Shown in pieces: positions 1-6,041 of a stretch of DNA of 6,985 bases (the first letter of the stretch is position 1; every line of letters begins with the position of its first letter). The notes under the pieces are model-generated. The model did no database searches. It was not told the origin of the DNA and was given only the letters and a program-made list of their open reading frames with translations. This stretch comes from Rhodospirillales bacterium (GTDB taxonomy: Bacteria; Pseudomonadota; Alphaproteobacteria; Acetobacterales; Acetobacteraceae). The stretch lies in contig JAATGE010000652.1 in the NCBI GenBank assembly GCA_015654825.1, positions 1 to 6,985 on the forward strand, given 5' to 3'. Position numbers and translations under genes: made by a program.

Positions 1-27
1 AGAGCCCTGGCCTTCCTTATCCCTGCC

Positions 28-3000
28 CTAATGCGCCGGCCCAGGCACATCACCATCCGGCGGGTACGCCGGCAGCAGCAGCGGCGCCTTGGGCAGCCCC
101 GCCGGCGTATTGCCGATCTGTTTCACCATCAGATCCACCGCCGTCTCCAGCTGCTTGTCATGGCCCGCCATTAATTCGGACGGCAGGTTCTCCACTTCGA
201 TGTCCGGATCAACGCCGTGATTCTCGATCGTCCATTGGCTGGACAGACTGAACATCGCCTCCTCCGGGATCGTTACAAATCCACCGTCCATCATCTTCCA
301 CTCGCCGCGAATGCCGCGCACGCCTCCCCAGGTGCGGGTCCCCAGCAATTTGCCGAGCCCGTACTGCCGGAAGAAATACGGAAATATGTCGCCATCCGAA
401 GCGGAATAATGATTGATCAGGCAGATCTTCGGGCCCGATAGCACCTGATTGGGAATCGGCGTCACGCTGTGTTCGCGGTTGGAATCCAGCCCGATCAGCA
501 CGCGGCGCAGGCGCTCCAGCACCATCTGATCGACGAAGCCCCCGCCATTCCAGCGGTCGTCCATGATCAGCGCCTGCTTGGTAAGCTGGCCATAGAACTG
601 GCGGACGAATTGCTGCAGGCCGAGCTGTTCCATATCCGAAAGGTAGACGTAACCCACCCGGCCGCCCGAAAGCCGATCTACCGTCGCGCGGTTGTGGTCG
701 ATCCACTCCTTTTCCCGCACCGAAAGCTCGCCCTTCAACGGCTTCACGACCACGTCACGCCGCCTGCCACCACTGCTGTCAGTAACTGTCAGCGTCACCG
801 TTTCGTCCGGCGTAATCCCCACCATCGCGCTGTACGGCGTTTCCGGCGCGCGCAGCTCGGTGCCGTTGACCGCTACCAGCAAGTCGCCTTCGCGGACCCC
901 GATGCCGGGCTCCGTCAGCGGACTGCGGTAGTCGGCGCGGGTATTGTCGCCCGGGTAGATTTTCGCGAATTTGTAATGCCCGCTCGCGGCGTCCAGCGCG
1001 AAATCCGCCCCGAGCACCGGTGTGCGCACTGCCTCGGTGGGATCGCCGTCATCGCCGCCGCCGACATAGGTGTGGGAATTGGCCAATTCGCCGATGACCT
1101 GGCCGATAAGATAATTCACATCCTCGCGCGAGCCGGCCAGCGGCAGCAGCTTGCGGTAGGTATCGTGAATTTCGTTCCAGTTAATGCCGTTCATGACCGT
1201 GCTGTAGAAAAAGTCGCGCTCCAGCCGCCAGCCATTGTCGAACACTTCGTTCCATACGGCACGTGGGTCCACGCGCAGCCGCATGTCGTCCAGCTTCAGC
1301 GTCTTCTTGTCGCCGTCCTTGCCGCCATCGGATGCGGCCGCGTCAGTGACGATCCAGTCCTTCTCCTGCTTGATCAGCACCTTCTTGCCGTCGGCGGAAA
1401 GGCTGTAATTATCCAGCCCCTGCTCCGCCACACCGTCCTTGCGCTTCTCGATATCGTAGACATGCAGCGCCGATTTCTCGCCCGGCAGACTGCCTTCCAG
1501 CAATTGCGGCGGCTGGGTCTGGTAGATCAGCTTGTTGGCGCGCACATCCAGCGAAACGATATTGCCGGCATCCACCGGCACGGCGACGGCGCGCGCCATC
1601 AACCCATCGAAGTCGATATGGATCGGCTTGCTGGCGCCGGGCTTCCAATCCCCGCCGTCGTCGGCCTTCTTGGCCTCCACCGCTCCCTCGTCGGAGCGCG
1701 GCGCGAACGGCGAGGCACCGTCGCGGGTCAGCGGAATGACGTAGATGCCCGCGCTCTTGACCACGGCGAAGTTGAACTCGTTGTCCGACGGCACAGGATT
1801 TTCGTGCCGGGCCGAGAGGAAATACAGGTATTTGCCGTCCGGCGAGAACACTGGCGCCGCATCGTCGCTGAGCTTCTCGCTGATCATCGTGCCGCGGCCG
1901 GCATCGATGTCGTAAATCCACAGCGCCCGCTGCTGACCGTCGCGATGCAGGCTGTAGGCCAGGTAGCGGCCGTCGGGCGAGAAACTCTGATCGTGAATTT
2001 CCGCAAATGGATCCTGAGCGACGGCGCGCAGCCCGCCGCCGTCGGTGCCGGTCAGCCAAAGACGATGGTCGCTGTTGGAAAATGCCAAAAGCTTGCCGTC
2101 CGGCGAGAACACAGGACCATACAGGTAGCCCGTCGAGAAATGGGTCAGGATTTTCTCGGCGCCACCAGTGGCCGGGCGAATGCCAATCTGCTGGCCGCCG
2201 GTCGTATCGGTGGTGTAGGCCACGGTCTTGCCGTCCGGCGACCAGGCCGGATGATCCTCGTCGGCACCCGGCGTGCCGGTCACGTTACGAATGGTGCCAT
2301 CCTCGGCCGGCACGGAGAAAATATCGCCGCGCGCGGAAAACAGTGCGCGCTTGCCGTTCGGCGACAGCGCATAGTCGGTCTGCTGCGCCATGTCGGTATC
2401 GCGGATATCGCCGCTGACGCCAACGGTGCGCGGCTGCGTGCGGATGCCGTCATCCGGTACCGTCAGGTTCAGCGCATGCAGCTGTTCCGTCGGCAGGTCC
2501 AGCACGTACAGCTTGCCGCCTTGCTGGAACGTGATCGCATCATCGCCGAGCGACGGAAAATCGATGTCGTAGTCGGTGAAATGCGTAACCTCGCGCGTCT
2601 GTTTCGTATCCTGGTCATAGACCCAGATATTCGCGCGCAGGTTGCTGTCCCGATCAGAAAGAAAATAGATCTTCCTGCCATACCACATCGGCGAGGTGTT
2701 GGTGCCCTTCCAGTCGGTGACCTGGTTCAGCTTTTTCGTATCGAAATCGTAAGTAAAAACCTGCTGCGCCAGGCCGCCCTGGTAGCGTTTCCAAGTGCGG
2801 AAATTGCTGAAGATGCGGTTGTAGGCAATGCTGTGGCCGTCCGGCCCGTAGGTCAGCAACCCGCCGCTGTCGAGCGGCATTTCCACCGGCAGGCCGCCCG
2901 CCACCGACACCTCGAATGGCTGCGCGATCCTCGCGTTCCACGCCATACGACGCGACAGGAACACGATGTTCTTCGAATCGGGAGTCCAGGTCACCACCAT

Positions 3001-3366
3001 GTTATCCGGCCCGTGCCGGCCGCCGGTCTTTTCATAGATGTCGGACTGGAAGGTTAGCCGGCGCGCAGCACCGCCGCCGGCCGGAATGACATAGACATCG
3101 ACATTGCCCTGGTAGTTAGCGGTAAAGGCGATCCATTTCCCGTCCGGCGAGTAGCGCGGCATCATGTCCTGGCCGGGGTCGCTGGTCAGCTTGTGCGCCA
3201 CCCCGCCATTGCGCCCGACCTCCCACAGATTGCCGTCGGCCACGAACACGATCTGCCCGCCATGGGCGTTGGGATAGCGCGGCAGCGCGGCACGCGCCGG
3301 CGGCGTCAGCGCGGCCGAAGTCAGCAGCGCCAACAACAAGGCGGCACGGCGGCGAACGATCGTCAT
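28..3366 (-). CDS. Exported tricorn-type serine protease (TolB-like beta-propeller, PDZ, peptidase S41), 1112 aa
   Basis: This is a complete gene with ATG at 3366 and TAG at 28-30. Residues 1-26 form a signal peptide (RRR, a hydrophobic core, then an A-R-A cleavage motif before ALPR), so the enzyme should act in the periplasm or outside the cell, unlike the cytosolic archaeal tricorn. Residues about 35-670 carry repeated SPDGK/SPDGR blades (for example near 73, 335, 376, 421, 463 and 508) typical of TolB/PD40 beta-propellers. A PDZ domain lies near 815-865 (GIGVREGDLLVAVNG) and the S41 core at about 900-1060. The tricorn catalytic set is visible: S764-H765 in ANSHTYVGGG, the nucleophile S990 in HYSASDGD and E1048 in TIENHGVDPD. 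The length is close to Thermoplasma tricorn (about 1070 aa). By family knowledge it degrades peptides, with the propellers filtering or guiding substrates; its own substrate is unknown. The propeller-to-PDZ linker is rich in Lys/Asp (about 560-700). Confidence 0.95.
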   Translation of the reverse strand: MTIVRRRAALLLALLTSAALTPPARAALPRYPNAHGGQIVFVADGNLWEVGRNGGVAHKLTSDPGQDMMPRYSPDGKWIAFTANYQGNVDVYVIPAGGGAARRLTFQSDIYEKTGGRHGPDNMVVTWTPDSKNIVFLSRRMAWNARIAQPFEVSVAGGLPVEMPLDSGGLLTYGPDGHSIAYNRIFSNFRTWKRYQGGLAQQVFTYDFDTKKLNQVTDWKGTNTSPMWYGRKIYFLSDRDSNLRANIWVYDQDTKQTREVTHFTDYDIDFPSLGDDAITFQQGGKLYVLDLPTEQLHALNLTVPDDGIRTQPRTVGVSGDIRDTDMAQQTDYALSPNGKRALFSARGDIFSVPAEDGTIRNVTGTPGADEDHPAWSPDGKTVAYTTDTTGGQQIGIRPATGGAEKILTHFSTGYLYGPVFSPDGKLLAFSNSDHRLWLTGTDGGGLRAVAQDPFAEIHDQSFSPDGRYLAYSLHRDGQQRALWIYDIDAGRGTMISEKLSDDAAPVFSPDGKYLYFLSARHENPVPSDNEFNFAVVKSAGIYVIPLTRDGASPFAPRSDEGAVEAKKADDGGDWKPGASKPIHIDFDGLMARAVAVPVDAGNIVSLDVRANKLIYQTQPPQLLEGSLPGEKSALHVYDIEKRKDGVAEQGLDNYSLSADGKKVLIKQEKDWIVTDAAASDGGKDGDKKTLKLDDMRLRVDPRAVWNEVFDNGWRLERDFFYSTVMNGINWNEIHDTYRKLLPLAGSREDVNYLIGQVIGELANSHTYVGGGDDGDPTEAVRTPVLGADFALDAASGHYKFAKIYPGDNTRADYRSPLTEPGIGVREGDLLVAVNGTELRAPETPYSAMVGITPDETVTLTVTDSSGGRRRDVVVKPLKGELSVREKEWIDHNRATVDRLSGGRVGYVYLSDMEQLGLQQFVRQFYGQLTKQALIMDDRWNGGGFVDQMVLERLRRVLIGLDSNREHSVTPIPNQVLSGPKICLINHYSASDGDIFPYFFRQYGLGKLLGTRTWGGVRGIRGEWKMMDGGFVTIPEEAMFSLSSQWTIENHGVDPDIEVENLPSELMAGHDKQLETAVDLMVKQIGNTPAGLPKAPLLLPAYPPDGDVPGPAH

Positions 3367-3374
3367 GCGGAAAG

Positions 3375-3378
3375 CTCC
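3375..3378 (-). promoter_or_regulatory. Ribosome binding site of the tricorn-type protease gene
   Basis: On the minus strand GGAG is followed by 8 nt (CTTTCCGC) and then the ATG at 3366. This is good Shine-Dalgarno spacing and supports the start chosen, which also places the signal peptide exactly at the N-terminus. I found no convincing -35/-10 pair upstream. A lone CATTAT (3403-3408 on the minus strand) has no partner hexamer at a normal distance. Confidence 0.7.
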
Positions 3379-3384
3379 GGGTAT

Positions 3385-3399
3385 GCGGGCCCGGCCCGC
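3385..3399 (-). other. GC-rich hairpin in the 5' leader of the protease gene
   Basis: GCGGGC (3385-3390) and GCCCGC (3394-3399) pair as a 6-bp stem with a 3-nt loop. The stem lies just upstream of the protease ribosome binding site on the transcribed strand. It could affect translation initiation, but GC-rich stems this short are common by chance in this genome. Confidence 0.3.
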
Positions 3400-3427
3400 C
3401 AGATAATGGGAGGCCGGAACTTGGCAG

Positions 3428-3441
3428 GCCGGCGCGCCGGC
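3428..3441. repeat. 14-bp perfect palindrome upstream of the protease gene
   Basis: GCCGGCGCGCCGGC reads the same on both strands. It lies about 60 nt upstream of the protease ATG, in the stretch where a promoter or operator would be expected. Nothing links it to a known regulator, and palindromes built only from G and C are frequent at this base composition. Confidence 0.4.
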
Positions 3442-3481
3442 GGCAACCGGGCGCGCGAGCCAGGAACAATGCCTAACGAAT

Positions 3482-3554
3482 AAAAGTTTTTTTGGTTCTT
3501 TTTTTCAAAAAAGAACGGAAAGACTTCTTTTTGAAAAAAGAAGCAAAAACTTTT
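3482..3554. repeat. A/T-rich double-hairpin inverted-repeat element, probable bidirectional terminator
   Basis: In an otherwise very GC-rich region this 73-bp stretch is mostly A and T runs with nested symmetry. The outer arms AAAAGTTTTT (3482-3491) and AAAAACTTTT (3545-3554) are perfect reverse complements. Between them sit two hairpins: GTTCTTTTT/AAAAAGAAC (within 3495-3516) and CTTCTTTTT/AAAAAGAAG (3524-3543). The two halves are inverted near-copies of each other, and the terminal G-C pair of one stem is C-G in the other, so pairing is kept while the bases differ. It lies 57 nt past the stop codon of the SH3b gene and 115 nt before the protease start, which suits transcription termination. 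The T runs on either strand would follow a stem. It may belong to a dispersed family, which this window alone cannot show. Confidence 0.75.
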
Positions 3555-3565
3555 GTTTATTGTTG

Positions 3566-3605
3566 CTCGTTCGACGATGTCGCTCGGGGGCTAAGCTCCG
3601 CTCGA
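3566..3605. repeat. Imperfect direct repeats next to the A/T-rich element
   Basis: GCTCGTTCGAC (from 3566) and GCTCCGCTCGAC (ending about 3605) are imperfect direct repeats. Between them is a short hairpin, CGAC-GAT-GTCG (3572-3582), and a G-run stem around GGGGCTAAGCTCC. All of this fits between the SH3b stop codon and the A/T-rich hairpins. It could be the outer part of the same element or a separate 3' UTR structure. Confidence 0.35.
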
Positions 3606-3610
3606 CGCTC

Positions 3611-4363
3611 CTAGTGCAGCACATCGCCGGCACGCACCCAGCCGGTGCCGGTGCCGGTTCTGATCAGCAGCCATGTCTGGCCGTTGCTGCGCACCTCCTG
3701 GCGGATCGCCACGTGCTCGCCCTGGTTCAGGAACGCCCGAACCGTGGCGTCGTCATTGGGACTGAGGCGGATCGGCAGGTCCTGCACCGCCGCCTGGCCC
3801 GGGCGTTCGCCCGCTTGCAGGTGCAGGCTGGCGTCGTTCTGGCCCGCGGCGCGGGTCTGCGCGGTAATCGGCCCGTTCAGATCGATCGTCGCCGAGCTTT
3901 CGCGTCCGTGGTCGAGCGGATGCAGCAGCCGGCTATTCCTGGTCAGCTCCGGCCCAAAGCTCACCGCGGCCACGATGATCGCCACACACCAGCCGGCGGC
4001 GGCCCACGCCCTGATCCGGCCCTGGCCCGCCACGGTGTTGGCGAGCTCTGCGGAGGTATGGTCGAGCTCTTCCTCCAGGGTCCTGACGCGGCCCCCCGCC
4101 AGCATCGCATCCCGCGAGGCCTCTTCCCTGGCCGCCCGCGTCAGCGCCAGTTGGCGCTCCAGGCTTGCCTCGCGCACGCTGTGCGTGGCGCCGCCGAGGC
4201 GCTGCGCCACGTCGAGAAAGGTCAGCCGGTGGTGACCCAGATGCTCGCGCAGCTTGCGGCGCGCGGCCTCCGCCTCGCCCGGCTGCTCGCTGCCGAGCAT
4301 GGGCAGCAGCTTCTGCAGGCGGCTCAGGAATACACTATCGGCGAAGGGATCGATGTCGGCCAC
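3611..4363 (-). CDS. Single-pass membrane protein with C-terminal SH3b domain, function unknown, 250 aa
   Basis: I do not recognise a named gene. The chosen start is GTG at 4363, with AGGTG 5 nt upstream; the stop is TAG at 3611-3613. Residues about 7-57 form a helical domain ([23 protein letters not shown] then [12 protein letters not shown]) resembling a short 'L-x-GEAxAAxRxL' module I have seen at the N-terminus of unrelated proteins, not a named family. Residues about 62-112 are charged and heptad-like (probable coiled coil). Residues about 118-137 are a hydrophobic membrane segment ([19 protein letters not shown]). The tail ends in an SH3b domain (about 193-249) with the typical [14 protein letters not shown] and [10 protein letters not shown] strands. 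Expected topology: N-terminus in the cytoplasm, SH3b in the periplasm, where such domains usually bind peptidoglycan or peptides. A TTG at 4471 would add 36 residues but they look non-coding. It is divergent from argG and probably transcribed alone. Confidence 0.8.
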   Translation of the reverse strand: MADIDPFADSVFLSRLQKLLPMLGSEQPGEAEAARRKLREHLGHHRLTFLDVAQRLGGATHSVREASLERQLALTRAAREEASRDAMLAGGRVRTLEEELDHTSAELANTVAGQGRIRAWAAAGWCVAIIVAAVSFGPELTRNSRLLHPLDHGRESSATIDLNGPITAQTRAAGQNDASLHLQAGERPGQAAVQDLPIRLSPNDDATVRAFLNQGEHVAIRQEVRSNGQTWLLIRTGTGTGWVRAGDVLH

Positions 4364-4368
4364 AACTG

Positions 4369-4373
4369 CACCT
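4369..4373 (-). promoter_or_regulatory. Ribosome binding site supporting the GTG start of the SH3b gene
   Basis: On the minus strand AGGTG stands 5 nt (CAGTT) before the GTG at 4363. The next upstream option, a TTG at 4471, has only AGGA 3 nt away, and its extra residues lack any domain character. This favours the 250-residue product. Confidence 0.5.
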
Positions 4374-4561
4374 GTAGCCCGCACAACGACCGCCGGCCAA
4401 TGCTGCGCGCCCAGGGCGTTGGTCGGGAGGAACAGGGCGGGGGCATTGCCCGCCCGCCCGGCTAAGCACAAGTTCCTGATACGCTATTTAGTCAGCCAAA
4501 GACGAAAGACAGCGCCCCGAACGGCCGAAGCAGGTCCGGTTTGCCGGCACCGCTTGTCAGG

Positions 4562-4622
4562 GCCGCCGGCTGCCGTGCCCGCCGGGTCCGCCGCGCCTCG
4601 GCGGGTCCGGCCTTCCGGCGGC
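4562..4622 (+). other. Potential branched RNA fold in the argG leader
   Basis: GCCGCCGG (4562-4569) pairs perfectly with CCGGCGGC (4615-4622). Inside it CCGCCG (4588-4593) pairs with CGGCGG (4599-4604) around a 5-nt loop, and CCCGCC (4578-4583) can compete for GGCGGG (4600-4605). If the transcript starts upstream, this fold sits about 55 nt before the argG start. There is no U-run and no evident leader peptide, so an attenuator is not shown. Chance pairing is likely in such GC-rich sequence. Confidence 0.3.
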
Positions 4623-4666
4623 TGGCTTGCGTGGCTCGGTGGGCGGTGGTTCATGGCGCCGTCGGC

Positions 4667-4672
4667 GGAGGG
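4667..4672 (+). promoter_or_regulatory. Ribosome binding site of argG
   Basis: GGAGGG is followed by TTGC and then ATG at 4677. It is the strongest Shine-Dalgarno match in this spacer and picks 4677 over the in-frame ATG at 4653, which would add eight residues (MAPSAEGC) that are not typical of ArgG. Confidence 0.7.
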
Positions 4673-4676
4673 TTGC

Positions 4677-5906
4677 ATGGCGGCGACTGCGGTCAAAAAG
4701 GTCGTATTGGCGTATTCGGGCGGGCTCGATACCAGTGTCATTCTGCGCTGGTTGCAGACCACCTATGGCTGCGAGGTCGTGACGTTCACCGCCGACCTGG
4801 GCCAGGGCGATGAACTGGAGCCGGCCCGGCGCAAGGCCGAGATGTTCGGCGTCCGGGAGATTTTTGTCGAGGATCTGCGCGAGACCTTCGTGCGCGACTT
4901 CGTATTCCCGATGTTCCGCGCCAATGCGCTTTACGAAGGCCAGTACCTGCTCGGCACCAGCATTGCGCGGCCGCTGATCGCGCAGCGCCAGATCGAGATC
5001 GCCGAGGCCGTGGGCGCCGACGCCGTGGCGCACGGCGCCACCGGCAAAGGCAACGACCAGGTGCGGTTCGAGCTGGCGTACTACGCGCTGAAGCCGGATA
5101 TCACGGTGATCGCGCCGTGGCGCGAATGGGATCTGACCAGCCGAACGAAACTGCTGGAATTCGCCGAGCAGCACCAGATTCCCATTGCGAAGGACAAGCG
5201 CGGCGAGGCACCGTTCAGTGTCGATGCGAATCTTCTGCATTCTTCGTCGGAGGGCAAGATCCTCGAGGACCCGGCACGCGCGCCCGACGAGATGGTGTAT
5301 CAGCGCACCATCAGTCCCGAGGCGGCACCCGATCGCCCCACCGTGATCAGCATCGATTTCGCGCACGGCGACCCCGTTGCTGTCGATGGCGAAACCTTAT
5401 CGCCGGCGGCGCTGCTGACGCGGCTCAACGCGCTGGGCCGGGACAACGGGATCGGCCGGCTCGATCTGGTAGAGAACCGTTTTGTCGGCATGAAGAGCCG
5501 GGGCGTGTACGAAACGCCCGGCGGCACGATCCTGCTCGCGGCCCATCGCGGCATCGAAAGCATTACGCTCGACCGCGAGGCGGCGCACTTGAAGGACAGC
5601 CTGATGCCGCGGTACGCGGAGCTGATCTATAATGGGTTCTGGTTCGCGCCGGAGCGACGGATGTTGCAGGCGCTAATCGACGCCAGCCAGCCGTCCGTCA
5701 CCGGGCGGGTGCGGCTGAAACTGTACAAGGGCAACGTCACGGTGATCGGCCGGGAGAGCCCGAACAGCCTGTATTCGACCAGAGTAGTAACGTTCGAGGA
5801 CGACCAGGGCGCCTACAATCAGGCGGATGCGCAGGGCTTCATACGATTGCAGGCGCTGCGGCTGCGGCTCGGCGCGGCGGTCGGCCGTCGCGGGGGCACC
5901 CTCTGA
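4677..5906 (+). CDS. argG: Argininosuccinate synthase, 409 aa
   Basis: The enzyme joins citrulline and aspartate, using ATP, to make argininosuccinate (EC 6.3.4.5), the next-to-last step of arginine synthesis in the cytoplasm. The sequence is complete and highly typical. The N-type ATP pyrophosphatase loop AYSGGLDTS is at residues 12-20. [13 protein letters not shown] follows at 90-102, the citrulline/aspartate-binding block [14 protein letters not shown] at 119-132, and [17 protein letters not shown] at 183-199. The C-terminal region carries [21 protein letters not shown] and [11 protein letters not shown], as expected for the multimerisation end. The length is normal (about 400 aa). The last dozen residues after LRLRL are a short strain-type tail. 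Its neighbours are not arginine genes, so here argG stands apart from argH and the rest of the pathway, which is common in alphaproteobacteria. TGA stop at 5904-5906. Confidence 0.98.
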   Translation: MAATAVKKVVLAYSGGLDTSVILRWLQTTYGCEVVTFTADLGQGDELEPARRKAEMFGVREIFVEDLRETFVRDFVFPMFRANALYEGQYLLGTSIARPLIAQRQIEIAEAVGADAVAHGATGKGNDQVRFELAYYALKPDITVIAPWREWDLTSRTKLLEFAEQHQIPIAKDKRGEAPFSVDANLLHSSSEGKILEDPARAPDEMVYQRTISPEAAPDRPTVISIDFAHGDPVAVDGETLSPAALLTRLNALGRDNGIGRLDLVENRFVGMKSRGVYETPGGTILLAAHRGIESITLDREAAHLKDSLMPRYAELIYNGFWFAPERRMLQALIDASQPSVTGRVRLKLYKGNVTVIGRESPNSLYSTRVVTFEDDQGAYNQADAQGFIRLQALRLRLGAAVGRRGGTL

Positions 5907-5942
5907 ACAGTCCGATGGAACGTTACAAGCCGTTACCGCATT

Positions 5943-5969
5943 GCTGCAACCCGGAGGCGGGTTGCCAGC
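5943..5969 (+). terminator. Hairpin downstream of argG, possible terminator
   Basis: GCAACCCG (5946-5953) and CGGGTTGC (5958-5965) form a perfect 8-bp stem with a GAGG loop. With one bulged C the stem extends by three pairs (GCT/AGC). It begins 37 nt after the argG stop codon. No U-run follows directly; a T-rich stretch (TTGTTTTGTCCGTTTT) comes about 20 nt later. It may stop or slow transcription, or protect the argG mRNA 3' end, but it is not a textbook intrinsic terminator. Confidence 0.45.
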
Positions 5970-6031
5970 TTATAGATCGCCAGGGCATTGTTTTGTCCGT
6001 TTTGGCGGGGGGACCCTGCGCGTGAGATTGG

Positions 6032-6041
6032 CGAGATCTCG
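6032..6041. repeat. 10-bp palindrome touching the glycosyltransferase start codon
   Basis: CGAGATCTCG is a perfect palindrome ending at the base before the ATG at 6042. It contains the only Shine-Dalgarno-like GAG of this gene. It could act as an operator or fold over the ribosome binding site, but a 10-bp palindrome can occur by chance. Confidence 0.35.

Larger units (their letters stand above)
4364..4676. other. Divergent intergenic region between the SH3b gene and argG
   Basis: This 313-nt stretch has no gene I can support. It should hold promoters firing in both directions. The only A/T-richer patch is about 4463-4500 (including GCTATTTAGTCAG), the most likely promoter or operator zone. 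Within it CTGA (4476-4479) and TCAG (4492-4495) form a weak dyad. I could not assign -35/-10 boxes with confidence on either strand. The right part (4501-4676) is very GC-rich and can fold strongly, as listed separately. Confidence 0.6.

Noticed and set aside
469..3057. An 862-codon open frame on the plus strand opposite the protease gene
   Set aside because: It is antisense to a gene with signal peptide, propeller, PDZ and catalytic motifs. The product is low-complexity in Arg/Ala/Val/His with no domain, which is the usual mirror frame of a GC-rich gene.
3482..3554. CRISPR repeat or tRNA cloverleaf at the A/T element
   Set aside because: There are only two non-identical hairpins with no spaced direct repeats, and none of the conserved tRNA bases or a CCA/anticodon arm.
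3641..3658. Three tandem copies of GCCGGT inside the SH3b gene
   Set aside because: They encode the RTGTGTGW turn of the SH3b domain, an ordinary coding feature too short to be a meaningful repeat array.
4653..4655. Alternative in-frame ATG for argG
   Set aside because: It would add MAPSAEGC, which is not typical of the family, and the strong GGAGGG lies between it and the ATG at 4677.
4627..4655. Promoter-like TTGCGT, 17 nt, TTCATG ahead of argG
   Set aside because: The -10 match is poor and the transcript would begin almost at the start codon; hexamers like this are expected by chance.
4557..5366. A 269-codon open frame on the minus strand opposite argG
   Set aside because: It overlaps the conserved ATP-binding half of argG and shows no domain or ribosome binding site of its own.
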